From assembly GCF_009646335.1 (NCBI RefSeq), contig NZ_WJBU01000022.1, positions 1 to 64,000 on the forward strand: a stretch of 64,000 bases of DNA, read 5' to 3'. Shown here piece by piece: positions 49,503 to 58,877 of this stretch. Within the stretch, counting starts at the first letter, position 1; each line of letters opens with the position of its first letter. A model generated the notes under the pieces. The model had not been told where the DNA came from. It was given only the letters and a program-made list of their open reading frames with translations, and ran no database searches. The DNA comes from Caenimonas koreensis DSM 17982 (GTDB lineage: Bacteria > Pseudomonadota > Gammaproteobacteria > Burkholderiales > Burkholderiaceae_C). The position numbers and the translations under genes were made by a program.

Positions 49503-50582
49503 TTACAGCTTCTGTGCCTGCATGAACCTGTCGAACGTCGCTTCAGTGAAGCGGAACCACAGGTTCTGGTCGGAGCGGAACTTGGAGTAGTCGGCGTAAA
49601 CCTTGCGCCAGTTCTCGTTGCGCGCACTCAGCTCGTCATACAGGGCCATCGACTGCTTGAACGCTTCGTTCATCACATCGGCCGGGAACGGGCGCAGCTT
49701 GGCACCGCTGCCAACGAGCTGCTTGAGCGCCGTCGGGTTCTTCACGTCGTACCTGGCCTGCATTTCGATGTGGGCGTAGGCACTGGCTGCTTCGACGATG
49801 GCTTTGTACTCAGGCGACAGCGCGTCATACGCCTTCTGGTTGATGTACAGGTCGAGCTGCAAGCCGCCTTCCCACCAGCCGGGGTAGTAGTAGTAAGGCG
49901 CGACCTTGTTCAGGCCGAGCTTCTGGTCGTCGTACGGGCCGATCCACTCAGCGGCGTCGATGGTGCCCTTTTCAAGCGCGGGATAGATGTCGCCGCCGGG
50001 AATGCTTTGCGGCACGCCGCCCATGCGCTCAAGCACCTTGCCCGCGAAGCCGCCGATGCGGAACTTCAAGCCCTTGATGTCCTTGACGGTCTTGATTTCC
50101 TTGCGCATCCAGCCGCCCATTTGCGCGCCGGTGTTGCCGCACGGAAAGCTGATCATGTTGTACTTGGCGTAGAACTCACGCATGAGCTTCAGGCCGTTGC
50201 CTTCGAACGTCCATGCACTCATCTGGCGGCTGTTCAGGCCAAACGGAATCGCACCGCCGATCGCAAAGGTTTCGTCCTTGCCAAAGAAGTAGTACGGCGC
50301 CGTGTGCGCGCACTCGATGGAGTTCTGCTGCACGGCGTCAACCACGCCGAAGGCCGGCGTGATTTCACCGGCTGCGTGCACCGAGATCTCGAATTTGCCG
50401 CCTGAGAGCGTGCGCACTTTTTGTGCGAACACTTCGGCCGCGCCGAAGATCGTGTCGAGCGACTTCGGGAAGCTGGAGCCCAGGCGCCAGCGCACTGCTT
50501 GCTGGGCGTGAACGGCAGGCGCAACGCCTGCGGCGAGGACGCCGGCAATGCCAGCGTGCTTGATAAGGGAGCGACGATCCAT
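49503..50582 (-). CDS. TRAP binding protein, TakP-like, paralogue 1
   Basis: A 359-residue periplasmic binding protein with a twin-arginine-type signal (MDRRSLIKHAGIAG). The TakP-type core reads WRLGSSFPKSLDTIFGAAEV, NTGAQMGGWMRKEIKTVKDI and GTIDAAEWIGPYDD. The TakP branch binds 2-oxo acids and similar carboxylates as a dimer. The start follows the two sister proteins in this window. No permease genes are next to it. Its leader DNA (50571-50697) is repeated after the YopJ-like gene. Confidence 0.88.
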   Translation of the reverse strand: MDRRSLIKHAGIAGVLAAGVAPAVHAQQAVRWRLGSSFPKSLDTIFGAAEVFAQKVRTLSGGKFEISVHAAGEITPAFGVVDAVQQNSIECAHTAPYYFFGKDETFAIGGAIPFGLNSRQMSAWTFEGNGLKLMREFYAKYNMISFPCGNTGAQMGGWMRKEIKTVKDIKGLKFRIGGFAGKVLERMGGVPQSIPGGDIYPALEKGTIDAAEWIGPYDDQKLGLNKVAPYYYYPGWWEGGLQLDLYINQKAYDALSPEYKAIVEAASAYAHIEMQARYDVKNPTALKQLVGSGAKLRPFPADVMNEAFKQSMALYDELSARNENWRKVYADYSKFRSDQNLWFRFTEATFDRFMQAQKL

Positions 50583-50697
50583 GGGATAGGTGTGCTGTGA
50601 GAGTGAAGACGGCGCGATCATGCGCGCATGCGCCATGCTGAAGCTTGCAGCACACTTTCGGCGCGAAACGGGACTTTCCCCAATGGCGCCTTGGAGC
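50571..50697 (+). repeat. Direct repeat, copy 1, flanking the YopJ-like gene
   Basis: This is the leader and first codons of the TRAP binding-protein gene read on the plus strand. It matches 52866-52983 over about 115 bases, including a 27-base identical block (50646-50672). It lies left of the YopJ-like gene. The remaining ~170 bases to that gene hold GGGCC(A/G)TTTGCGG tandem units and no gene. Confidence 0.75.
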
Positions 50698-50865
50698 GCA
50701 CCGTGACGTGCGGGCCATTTGCGGATCGTTTTCGGGCCGTTTGCGGGCCATTGGTCTGTACGAACTTTCCAGCAGCTGATGTGACGAACTGGTGGGGAGT
50801 ATTCGAGTCATCCGGGCCGGCGCACACACGCGCCGCGCAACGGGTCACCGCCACCTGTTCACATC

Positions 50866-52866
50866 ATGTCCGCCTCCTCTACGCAGCCGGCCCTGCCTGT
50901 CGGCGCTGCATTGCGCCCCACCGTGCCTGCTGAAACCCCATCTTCAACGCACGGGGCCAGCGCGCCCGAGCAGCAGCTATCGATTGCGCAACCACAACCC
51001 GCGCAGATTTCAGCGCCACTCGCGGCACTGCGCGAAGTCACCCTGGATGCGGCAGCGCGTTTCCATCCCCTCGACATGGAAGGCCTGAAGGACACGGAGC
51101 AACTGCTGACTCGCCTCGGCCGGTTTGAAGACGCCGCGCGAGTGCTGGAGTGGCGGCTTCAGCATGAGAGCGTGAGCGCCCAAACCATCAAGGACTATCA
51201 GTTGCTTGCGATACGGTGGCTTCAGGCGCAGCAGTTCGCAAAGGCCGATGCACCACTTGATATTGCAGTCGCGATGTGCGCAGCAACATCGGGTGATCGA
51301 GAGCGAGCCAACAGGGATGCCGCCATCGACAAAGCGGCAACGCGGCTGTTCCTGGGCAATTTAGCTGGCGCGCAGGAGGCACTTGCGCAAGCTGATCCTG
51401 GCGATGCGACGACTGCAATGGTTGCCGCAATGATCAGCCACTCGAGTGGCACCGCGCAGACTCTCGATCAGGAACTTGCGGCGTTGGAGCGGCTGGCTGG
51501 CTGCTCGCCCGTGCATCTGATCACCCTCGCCGCATGGCACAACGCGCCCGGTGTGGCTTTGCAAGTTCTTGGCAAGTACATTGGGCAAGAGCCTCCTGCG
51601 GCTGAACCGGTGAGCGCGACCGAGGCGCGATCCGTCATTGGTGCGCTCTTGTCGAGTCCGTTCATCCTGGCTTCGCCGGCCCGCGCAGCGCTTGAGGACA
51701 GCCAAGCCTGGCAAACGCTGCGCGAGCGGTGCGGGCTTGTGCCCGGAACTGAAGACATCCGGGTCCCCTTCGACGTGCCGGACATGCGCGCTCACGTCGC
51801 GCAAGTTCTGCAGGACATGGAACGCCAAGACCTCATGCCCATAGCTGCAACGCTGAATCCGCGCGTCGGTGGCGCATTCAAGTCCTGGGCGCCCTTCTAC
51901 CCAGACCGGACGGCACCCGCAGTACACGTCGGCGTGCAGCTCGAGGCGACCGGCAGGCAACTGCTAGCGGCCTACTTCAACCGCAAGTACGGATGCTCCA
52001 TCACCGTTCTAAATACCGGCGACCCCATGCGTGTGGCCACCGAGCTCGTAGGCCTGATCGAGCAAGCCCGGAGCGTGCGCGGCGACACCCGCAGAGCACT
52101 CTGCTTCGGCGACATCCACGGAGCTTCAGTGGTCTATATCCGAGAGGGCGACGAGGAAGCGATCCTGCTCGCGGACTCCGTGCCGCGTGTCGCTGCGCCG
52201 CCTGAGCTGCACGCAACGCACTTGCCGTCCGCTCTGCTGAAGGCAATCACCGCCTTGCCAGCCCCGCCCGAGGTGTATGTGCAGTCGCAGGGCCTGCAGT
52301 CGGATAGCCACTCGTGCTTCACATTTGCGATGAAGGCGGCCGTGACGCTCACCCGCCGAACGCCTGAGCAATTTGGCGAGCCCCGCGAATATCTCATTGC
52401 TGAGCTGATCGATGAACTCCGCCGCGACTTCGATCCAAAGGTGTTTAGCTCGTCGACTCCAGTGCGGATGCTGCCTGTACCGTCTGTACCCGAGATCGCA
52501 AAAATGTTTCAAGGCCCAGCTGATCGGCAGGTCGGACGCGCAAAGCCGGTGCGTGACTCAAAAGGACAGCCAACTGTTGGCAACTTCATCACAGCGCACT
52601 CCGCAGAGATACCGGTCAGGCGACGGCTATTTCAGCCCAGATCTGCCGCCCCTCCGACGGTGCATGTTGCCGACTACACGCGTCAAAAAGGCAACGCCTA
52701 CGCCGCGATCATCGACGCGGAGAGCTGGAACCAGGCAATCCTCGCGGCAGCTCCCGCCGGCAGGTGGAACGAGGACTATCAGATCGAGTTCACCCGGGAG
52801 CTCAAGCAAAGGATTCATGCATTCACTGAGCGAGCAGAGGGCAAGCATCGCGCCCGGTCAACGTAG
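50866..52866 (+). CDS. YopJ-like (clan CE) acetyltransferase/protease, candidate secreted effector
   Basis: A 666-residue protein with no signal peptide. The first ~55 residues are Pro/Ala/Ser/Thr/Gln-rich and disordered, as in type III secretion signals. Residues 55-300 are helical with TPR-like units (LLTRLGRFEDAARVLEWRLQ). The catalytic region contains GDIHGASVVYIREG, LLADS and VQSQGLQSDSHSCFTFAMK. His418 and Asp437 are 19 residues apart, the same spacing as His109 and Glu128 in YopJ, and Cys484 follows after 47 (44 in YopJ). YopJ proteins acetylate host kinases after injection. The gene lies between two TRAP binding-protein genes and is flanked by direct repeats. Confidence 0.65.
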   Translation: MSASSTQPALPVGAALRPTVPAETPSSTHGASAPEQQLSIAQPQPAQISAPLAALREVTLDAAARFHPLDMEGLKDTEQLLTRLGRFEDAARVLEWRLQHESVSAQTIKDYQLLAIRWLQAQQFAKADAPLDIAVAMCAATSGDRERANRDAAIDKAATRLFLGNLAGAQEALAQADPGDATTAMVAAMISHSSGTAQTLDQELAALERLAGCSPVHLITLAAWHNAPGVALQVLGKYIGQEPPAAEPVSATEARSVIGALLSSPFILASPARAALEDSQAWQTLRERCGLVPGTEDIRVPFDVPDMRAHVAQVLQDMERQDLMPIAATLNPRVGGAFKSWAPFYPDRTAPAVHVGVQLEATGRQLLAAYFNRKYGCSITVLNTGDPMRVATELVGLIEQARSVRGDTRRALCFGDIHGASVVYIREGDEEAILLADSVPRVAAPPELHATHLPSALLKAITALPAPPEVYVQSQGLQSDSHSCFTFAMKAAVTLTRRTPEQFGEPREYLIAELIDELRRDFDPKVFSSSTPVRMLPVPSVPEIAKMFQGPADRQVGRAKPVRDSKGQPTVGNFITAHSAEIPVRRRLFQPRSAAPPTVHVADYTRQKGNAYAAIIDAESWNQAILAAAPAGRWNEDYQIEFTRELKQRIHAFTERAEGKHRARST

Positions 52867-52983
52867 CGACGATGGGTGGGTGAGCTGCGCAGTGTGAGTG
52901 CAGACGCGGCGACTGTGCGCATGCGCGCCATGTTGAAGCCTGCAGCACACTTTCGGCGCGAAACGGGTGTTTGCCCAATGCCA
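52866..52983 (+). repeat. Direct repeat, copy 2, flanking the YopJ-like gene
   Basis: It begins exactly at the last base of the YopJ-like stop codon and matches 50571-50697, with a 27-base identical block at 52941-52967. It contains a damaged version of the TRAP gene start (GCGACGAT without the CCAT). It looks like a duplicated leader left by insertion of the effector gene. Confidence 0.75.
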
Positions 52984-53087
52984 CAGTGGTGCATGCGGTG
53001 TCGCGTGCGGGGTGATGCAACTGGCATCCGGATTGCTACTGTTAGCTTGCTAACTATCACACCCCACCTCACTACCGGAGACTTCTC

Positions 53088-54176
53088 ATGGACAAGCGCC
53101 GCTTCATCCGTGCCGGGCTGGCCACGGCCGCCGCAGGTATCGCAGCACCCGCACTTGCGCAGGCAAGCCCGAATATCCGCTGGCGCATCGCATCGAGCTT
53201 TCCGAAGTCGCTCGACACGATTTATGGCGGCGCGGAAGTGCTGTCCAAACGCATCGCCCAGATCACCGGCGGCAAGTTCAAGATCTCGGTGCATGCCGCG
53301 GGCGAGCTGATGCCCGCCTTCGGCGTGGTCGATGCGCTGCAGCAAGGCAGCATCGAATGTGCGCATACGGCCAGCTACTACTTCGTTGGCAAGAACAAAG
53401 CCTTCGGCTTCGAGACGACGATTCCCTTCGGCATGAACCAGCGCCAGCAAAACGTCTGGATGTACTACGGCGGCGGCCTCTCACTGGTGCGCGACTTTCT
53501 GCGCGACTTCAACATCGTGAGCTTTCCTGGCGGCAACACCGGCGTGCAGATGGGCGGCTGGTTCAAGAAAGAAATCCGCAGCGTGGCAGACCTCAAAGGC
53601 CTGAAGATGCGCATTCCCGGCATTGGCGGCGAAGTGATGGCCCGGCTGGGCGCGGTGCCGCAGAACATTCCGGGCGGCGACATCTACCCCGCGCTTGAAA
53701 AAGGCACCATCGACGCGGCCGAATGGGTCGGCCCGCACGACGATGAAAAGCTCGGCTTCTACAAGATCGCGCCGCATTACTACTACCCTGGCTGGTGGGA
53801 GAGCAATTCGATGTATTCGTTCTATGTCAACACCAAGGCATGGGACGCGCTGCCCAAGGACTACCAGGCCGCTTTCGAGGCCGCTGCCGCCGAAGCCAAC
53901 ATTGACATGATGGCAGAGTACGACTTCAAGAACCCGCAGGCGCTGCGCCGGCTTGTGGGCAATGGCGTGAAGCTGCACGCGTATTCGACGGAGCTGATGA
54001 AAGCCGCGCAAGACGCCGCGTTCGATCTCTACGCCGAAGAGTCGGAGAAGAACCCCGCGTTCAAGAAGCTCTTCGAATCGTGGAACAAGTTCCGCGCCGA
54101 CGTGACGCTGTGGCACAGGTTTGCGGAACACACGCTGGCCACGTTCCAGTATGCGAATCCGCCGAAGCAGAGGTGA
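53088..54176 (+). CDS. TRAP binding protein, TakP-like, paralogue 2
   Basis: A 362-residue protein with a twin-arginine-type signal (MDKRRFIRAGLATAAAG) and the same core as its neighbours (WRIASSFPKSLDTIYGGAEV, NTGVQMGGWFKKEIRSVADL, GTIDAAEWVGPHDD). It has a different C-terminus from paralogues 1 and 3, which both end RFMQ(A/S)QKL, so it is the most diverged of the three. A GGAG box precedes the ATG. It probably feeds a TakQM-type permease elsewhere, for example the pair at 40.3-42.5 kb. Confidence 0.88.
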   Translation: MDKRRFIRAGLATAAAGIAAPALAQASPNIRWRIASSFPKSLDTIYGGAEVLSKRIAQITGGKFKISVHAAGELMPAFGVVDALQQGSIECAHTASYYFVGKNKAFGFETTIPFGMNQRQQNVWMYYGGGLSLVRDFLRDFNIVSFPGGNTGVQMGGWFKKEIRSVADLKGLKMRIPGIGGEVMARLGAVPQNIPGGDIYPALEKGTIDAAEWVGPHDDEKLGFYKIAPHYYYPGWWESNSMYSFYVNTKAWDALPKDYQAAFEAAAAEANIDMMAEYDFKNPQALRRLVGNGVKLHAYSTELMKAAQDAAFDLYAEESEKNPAFKKLFESWNKFRADVTLWHRFAEHTLATFQYANPPKQR

Positions 54177-54189
54177 GATCAACCGCCGC

Positions 54190-54235
54190 GCGCCCCCACC
54201 CTAGCCCTCCCCCGGAGGGGAGGGGAAAAGGCAAG
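54190..54235. repeat. CCCTCCCCCGGAGGGGAGGG-type palindromic repeat
   Basis: A short C-rich/G-rich palindrome follows the second TRAP binding protein gene. Similar CCCTAGCCCTCCCCC...GGAGGG units are common dispersed intergenic repeats in proteobacteria. Confidence 0.5.
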
Positions 54236-54292
54236 AAAACCCACGCAGTGGCAAAGTCGCCGCGCAACAACGTGCAGCGCCGACACACCATG

Positions 54293-54320
54293 AAAAAACC
54301 GGGCTTCGCCCGGTTTTTTT
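54293..54320. terminator. Bidirectional Rho-independent terminator
   Basis: AAAAAACCGGGC pairs with GCCCGGTTTTTT around a three-base loop, between the convergent TRAP binding-protein genes. Confidence 0.9.
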
Positions 54321-54332
54321 ATCTAGCTAGAC

Positions 54333-54363
54333 AACTTTAAAAACGCGCAGCGTTTTTAAAGTT
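54333..54363 (-). terminator. AT-rich hairpin overlapping the stop of TRAP paralogue 3
   Basis: AACTTTAAAAACGC and its complement form a perfect 14-base stem with loop GCA. It overlaps the TAA stop (54364-54362) of the minus-strand gene and may act with the neighbouring terminator or protect the mRNA end. Confidence 0.55.
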
Positions 54364-55441
54364 AAAGTTTTTGCGACTGCATGAACCGGTCGAAGCTCAT
54401 TTCCGTGAAGCGGAACCACAGGTTCTGGTCAGCGCGGAACTTGTTGTAGTCAGCGTAGATCTTCTTCCAGCTTTCGTTCTTGGCGTTGAGCTCTTCGTAA
54501 AGGCCCATGGCTTCCTTGAACGCGGCGGACATCATGTCTTGCGGGAACGGACGCAGCTTCGTGCCGGCACCCACCAGCTGCTTGAGGGCAGCGGGGTTGA
54601 GCGCGTCGTAGCGCGATTGCATGAACACGTGGGCCGTGTGCGTGGCCGAGGTCACGATGGCCTTGTTCTCTGCCGACAGCGCTTCGTATGCCTTGGTGTT
54701 GAAGAAGAAGTCCAGCTCGGGGCCGCCTTCCCACCAGCCGGGGTAGTAGTAGTACGGGGCGACCTTGTTGAAGCCAAGCTTCTGGTCGTCATACGGGCCC
54801 ACCCATTCGGCTGCGTCGATCGTGCCTTTTTCAAGCGCCGGATAGATTTCGCCGCCGGGGATGTTCTGCGGCACGCCGCCGATACGCTCGAGCACCTTGC
54901 CGCCGAAGCCGCCGATGCGCATCTTCAGGCCCTTGATGTCCTTGACCGACTTGATTTCCTTGCGGAACCAGCCGCCCATCTGGGCACCGGTGTTGCCACC
55001 CATGAAGTTGATGATGTTGTAGCCGGCGTAGAACTCGCGCATCAGCTTCATGCCGTTGCCCTGCTCCATCCAGGCGGTCATCTGCCGGCTGTTCAGGCCG
55101 AACGGAATTGCGCAGCCGAGCGCGAAGCACTCGTTCTTGCCGAAGAAGTAATAGGGCGCCGTGTGCGCACCTTCCACGGAGCCTTGCTGCACGCCGTCCA
55201 CCACGCCGAATGCGGGCATCAGTTCACCGGCCGCATGCACGGACACGTCGAACTTGCCGCCCGACATGGCCTTGACCTGCGCGGCAAACACTTCAGCAGC
55301 GCCGTAAATCGTGTCGAGCGACTTCGGGAAGCTGGAGGCAATGCGCCAGCGGATGGCGGCCTGTGCATGCACGGCCGGTGCAACGCCCGCTGCCAGCACG
55401 CCAGCCAGGCCTGCATTCTTGATGACTGATCTACGATCCAT
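54362..55441 (-). CDS. TRAP binding protein, TakP-like, paralogue 3
   Basis: A 359-residue protein closely related to paralogue 1 across its length: signal MDRRSVIKNAGLAGVLAAG, core WRIASSFPKSLDTIYGAAEV, GAQMGGWFRKEIKSVKDIKG, end RFMQSQKL. The high similarity points to a recent duplication. The ATG at 55441 matches the start of paralogue 1. Dxs lies upstream on the same strand but is separated by about 125 bases, so it is likely an independent unit. Confidence 0.88.
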   Translation of the reverse strand: MDRRSVIKNAGLAGVLAAGVAPAVHAQAAIRWRIASSFPKSLDTIYGAAEVFAAQVKAMSGGKFDVSVHAAGELMPAFGVVDGVQQGSVEGAHTAPYYFFGKNECFALGCAIPFGLNSRQMTAWMEQGNGMKLMREFYAGYNIINFMGGNTGAQMGGWFRKEIKSVKDIKGLKMRIGGFGGKVLERIGGVPQNIPGGEIYPALEKGTIDAAEWVGPYDDQKLGFNKVAPYYYYPGWWEGGPELDFFFNTKAYEALSAENKAIVTSATHTAHVFMQSRYDALNPAALKQLVGAGTKLRPFPQDMMSAAFKEAMGLYEELNAKNESWKKIYADYNKFRADQNLWFRFTEMSFDRFMQSQKL

Positions 55442-55568
55442 GGAAGCGCTCCTCATAGGAATAAAAAACTGCGGTGCCAAACGACAATCGTCTGGCAACG
55501 AGCGTCATTCTAGGAACGCATCCACTTTGGTATTCAGGGGTTTTCCCTTGCGGCGCAGGCCTTGGGGC

Positions 55569-57479
55569 CTATCCCACCACTTTGAGTGTGGGTGCAACCC
55601 GCGCGGCGAGATCGCCAAACCTCGCGCGTATTGATGCTTCGATGCCGCCCGCATCCAGCCCCTGCATCGACAGCAGTTTTGCAGGGTCGCCGTGCTCGAT
55701 GAATTCGTCGCGCAGGCCCAGTTGCAACACCGGCTTGACGAGGCCTGCAGCGTTCAGCGCTTCAGCCGCAGCACTGCCCGCACCGCCCATGACAGCGCCC
55801 TCTTCGAGCGTCACGAGTGCTTCATGTGTGGCGGCAACTTGCAGCAGCAGTTCAGTGTCGATCGGCTTGGCCCAGCGCATGTTCACGACGGTGGCGTTCA
55901 GGCGTTCGGCCGCCGCGAGCGCGGGGTACAGCAGCGTGCCAAAGGCAAGGATCGCGATGCCTTGCGGCCCGCTCTCGCCAGCTGCCGCTATGCGTGTGCG
56001 GCGCACTTCGCCCTTGCCGAACGGCAACGGCTGCAGGCCTTCTTCCATCGGCACACCCGCACCCGACCCACGCGGGTAGCGCACGGCCACGGGAGTGTCT
56101 TGCTCGAACGCGGTGGTGAGCAGTTTGCGGCATTCGTTTTCATCGGCGGGGCAGGCCACGCTCATGTTCGGGATGCACCGCAGATACGCAATGTCGTAGG
56201 CGCCTGCATGTGTGGGGCCATCAGCGCCGACGAGGCCCGCGCGATCGAGCGCAAACACCACGGGCAGGTTCTGGATCGCGACGTCGTGGATGAGCTGGTC
56301 GTAGCCGCGCTGCAGGAACGTGGAGTAGATCGCCACCACGGGCTTCAGGCCCTCGCATGCCAGCCCCGCTGCAAACGTCACCGAGTGCTGCTCGGCGATG
56401 CCCACGTCGTAATAACGCTTGGGATACCGCCGTTCGAATTCGACCATGCCCGAGCCTTCGCGCATGGCAGGCGTGATGCCGACCAGGCGCGAGTCTTTCT
56501 CGGCCATGTCGCACAGCCACTGGCCAAACACCTGTGTGAACGTGAGCTTGGGCGGTGTGGCGGGCTTGGTCAGGCCCACAGCGGGGTCGAACTTGCCCGG
56601 GCCGTGATAGGCCACCGGGTCGGCCTCCGCCATCTTGTAGCCCTGCCCTTTTTTCGTGACGACGTGCAGGAACTGCGGCCCCTTCAGGTGCTTGATATTT
56701 TCAAGCGTGGGGATCAGCGAATCCAGGTCGTGGCCGTCGATCGGGCCGATGTAGTTGAAACCGAATTTCTCGAACAGCGTGGCCGGCACGACCATGCCCT
56801 TGGCGTGTTCCTCGATGCGTTTGGCCAGCTCGAACAGGGGCGGCGCAACCTTGAGGACGTTCTTGCCGACGTTCTTGGCGTTGGTGTAGAACTGCCCGCT
56901 CATCAGCTGCGCGAGGTAGCGGTTGAGCGCACCCACCGGCGGGCTGATCGACATGTCGTTGTCGTTCAGGATCACCAGCAGGTCGCACTCGGCAACGCCG
57001 CCGTTGTTCAGCGCCTCGAACGCCATGCCCGCGCTCATCGCGCCGTCGCCGATCACGGCAATCACTTCACGGTCTTCGCCCTTGGTCTTGGCGGCCACGG
57101 CCATGCCGAGTGCCGCCGAAATGCTGGTGGACGAATGCGCGGTGCCAAACGTGTCGTACTCGCTCTCGGTGCGCTGCGGAAAGCCCGACAGGCCGCCCAG
57201 CTGGCGCAGCGAGGGCATGCGGTCGCGCCGGCCCGTGAGGATCTTGTGCGGGTAGGTCTGGTGGCCCACATCCCACACGATGCGGTCGTATGGCGTGTTG
57301 AAGACGTAGTGCAGCGCGATCGTGAGTTCCACCGTGCCCAGGTTGGAGCTGAGGTGGCCGCCGGTTTGCGACACGCTTTCGATGAGGTAGGTGCGCAGCT
57401 CTGAGGCCAGCTGCGCGAGCTGGTTGCGTGGCAGCTTGCGCAGGTCAGCAGGATCGTGGATCGTTTCGAGCAATGACAT
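55569..57479 (-). CDS. dxs: 1-deoxy-D-xylulose-5-phosphate synthase
   Basis: This 636-residue thiamine diphosphate enzyme joins pyruvate and glyceraldehyde-3-phosphate in the first step of the MEP isoprenoid pathway. The N-terminal part has [20 protein letters not shown]. The ThDP-binding [18 protein letters not shown] and the transketolase-like [18 protein letters not shown] are clear. Length is normal. It follows ispA directly (one base apart), so prenyl precursor supply and chain elongation are co-expressed. Confidence 0.97.
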   Translation of the reverse strand: MSLLETIHDPADLRKLPRNQLAQLASELRTYLIESVSQTGGHLSSNLGTVELTIALHYVFNTPYDRIVWDVGHQTYPHKILTGRRDRMPSLRQLGGLSGFPQRTESEYDTFGTAHSSTSISAALGMAVAAKTKGEDREVIAVIGDGAMSAGMAFEALNNGGVAECDLLVILNDNDMSISPPVGALNRYLAQLMSGQFYTNAKNVGKNVLKVAPPLFELAKRIEEHAKGMVVPATLFEKFGFNYIGPIDGHDLDSLIPTLENIKHLKGPQFLHVVTKKGQGYKMAEADPVAYHGPGKFDPAVGLTKPATPPKLTFTQVFGQWLCDMAEKDSRLVGITPAMREGSGMVEFERRYPKRYYDVGIAEQHSVTFAAGLACEGLKPVVAIYSTFLQRGYDQLIHDVAIQNLPVVFALDRAGLVGADGPTHAGAYDIAYLRCIPNMSVACPADENECRKLLTTAFEQDTPVAVRYPRGSGAGVPMEEGLQPLPFGKGEVRRTRIAAAGESGPQGIAILAFGTLLYPALAAAERLNATVVNMRWAKPIDTELLLQVAATHEALVTLEEGAVMGGAGSAAAEALNAAGLVKPVLQLGLRDEFIEHGDPAKLLSMQGLDAGGIEASIRARFGDLAARVAPTLKVVG

Positions 57480-58373
57480 TCAGTTCTCCCTGATCACGAC
57501 CATGCGTGCCAGTGCGGCCAGGGAAGTGGTGTCGGCCAGCTGGCTGCGGTCAAGCGCTGCGAGCGCTTCATCGAGAAGCTCGCGCGCATAGGCTTGTGAA
57601 CGCGGCAGGCCCAGCAGCGACACGTAAGTTGGCTTGTCCTGCGCGGCATCCTTGCCGGCGGTCTTGCCCAGCGTCGCGGAATCGGCCGTCACGTCAAGGA
57701 TGTCATCCACAACCTGGAACGCCAGCCCCATGGCGGCGCCGTAGGCCGCGAGTGCATCGCGTGCGACCGAACCTGGCTCGCCACAGGCCGCGCCCATCAT
57801 CACGCTGCCCTTGAGCAGCGCGCCGGTCTTGCGGCAGTGCATCGCGCGCAGTTCAGGCTCCGACAGGGCCAGGCCCACGCTGGCCAGGTCAATCGCCTGG
57901 CCGCCGGCCATGCCTTCATGGCCGGCCGCGCGTGCCAGCAGGCCGCACAGCCGCGCCTGCATGCCCAGCGGCACGGATGCGTCGTCAGGGGTGAGGATTT
58001 CAAAGGCGAGCGCCTGCAAGGCGTCACCGGCAAGCAGCGCCTGCGCCTGGCCGAACTTCACGTGGACGGTGGGCTTGCCGCGGCGCAGCACGTCGTTGTC
58101 CATGCAGGGCATGTCGTCGTGGACCAGCGAGTAGGCGTGGATCAATTCTGCTGCGCATGCCGCACGCATGGCAGCGGCCTCGTTGCCGTGCACGGCCTCG
58201 GCAGCGGCCAGGGCGAGCAGCGGCCGCAGGCGTTTGCCGCCATCGAGCACCGCGTAGCGCATGGCCTGCCCCAGACCAGCCGGTGCATGGGCAACGACCC
58301 ATTCAGACAGCGCGGACTCCACCTGCGCGAGGCGTGTGGCGCTCCAGGCGGCCAGATCGAATGCCTGCTTCAC
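57480..58373 (-). CDS. ispA: Polyprenyl (farnesyl) diphosphate synthase
   Basis: A 297-residue prenyltransferase that condenses IPP and DMAPP to farnesyl diphosphate. The first aspartate-rich motif is [12 protein letters not shown], the second is [12 protein letters not shown], and GGKRLRPLL binds IPP. I chose a GTG start at 58373 that overlaps the xseB stop (GTGA). A second GTG is four codons upstream. It is part of the xseB-ispA-dxs operon common in proteobacteria. Confidence 0.94.
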   Translation of the reverse strand: MKQAFDLAAWSATRLAQVESALSEWVVAHAPAGLGQAMRYAVLDGGKRLRPLLALAAAEAVHGNEAAAMRAACAAELIHAYSLVHDDMPCMDNDVLRRGKPTVHVKFGQAQALLAGDALQALAFEILTPDDASVPLGMQARLCGLLARAAGHEGMAGGQAIDLASVGLALSEPELRAMHCRKTGALLKGSVMMGAACGEPGSVARDALAAYGAAMGLAFQVVDDILDVTADSATLGKTAGKDAAQDKPTYVSLLGLPRSQAYARELLDEALAALDRSQLADTTSLAALARMVVIREN

Positions 58374-58597
58374 TCGGGTGTCCACGGCTTGAGCGCCCCT
58401 TCGTCGAGGACTTTGACCTGCTGCTCCACGGCCTGCAGCTTGTCCCGGCAGAACTGCAGCAGCTCGGCACCCCGGCGGTAGCCGGTGAGCAGCTGCTCCA
58501 GTGGCAGCTGCCCCGACTCGATCAGGCCGACGAGTTGCTCGAGCTCTTCGAGTGCGGCCTCGTAGCTGGCGGGGGTGGTCAATGGCGCCTTGGGCAT
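58370..58597 (-). CDS. xseB: Exodeoxyribonuclease VII small subunit
   Basis: A 75-residue protein with the XseB pattern [40 protein letters not shown] and [11 protein letters not shown]. It combines with XseA to degrade single-stranded DNA. It is the first gene of the operon with ispA and dxs. The ATG at 58597 gives the normal size. The frame extends upstream without a ribosome site. Confidence 0.93.
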   Translation of the reverse strand: MPKAPLTTPASYEAALEELEQLVGLIESGQLPLEQLLTGYRRGAELLQFCRDKLQAVEQQVKVLDEGALKPWTPE

Positions 58598-58746
58598 GTA
58601 ATTGATGACGGTGGAAACGATGAATTCTAGGCTTTGCGCAAGCGCCCGGCAGCACCCGCGCGCCGCAGGCGCCCCACGGCTGTGCTTGATTGCGGCCGAG
58701 GTGGCCCCAAGTGACCCCCAGCGGTACAATCCGCTTCCCATGATTG

Positions 58747-58768
58747 CCGGGTTCAGGCCCGGTTTTTT
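58747..58768 (+). terminator. Hairpin with T run in the leader before the Rieske gene
   Basis: CCGGG pairs with CCCGG around TTCAGG, followed by six T's, about 110 bases before the Rieske oxygenase gene. It may terminate or attenuate transcription into that gene. The rest of the 58598-58877 gap shows no gene. Confidence 0.55.
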
Positions 58769-58877
58769 ATTTCCCTCGCTCTTTTCTCCTCGCCGCGCCA
58801 GTCCACGGTCCATCGGACCTCAAAACGTCAGCGCTACCCTGCCCCTTAATAGGGGGAGTCTCTAGGTCAGGTCACCC

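Noticed and set aside
50700-50865. Search for a plant-inducible or hrp-type promoter (TTCG-N16-TTCG) before the YopJ-like gene
   Set aside because: Two TTCG motifs exist (50731 and 50802), but the spacing is far from the required 16 bases.
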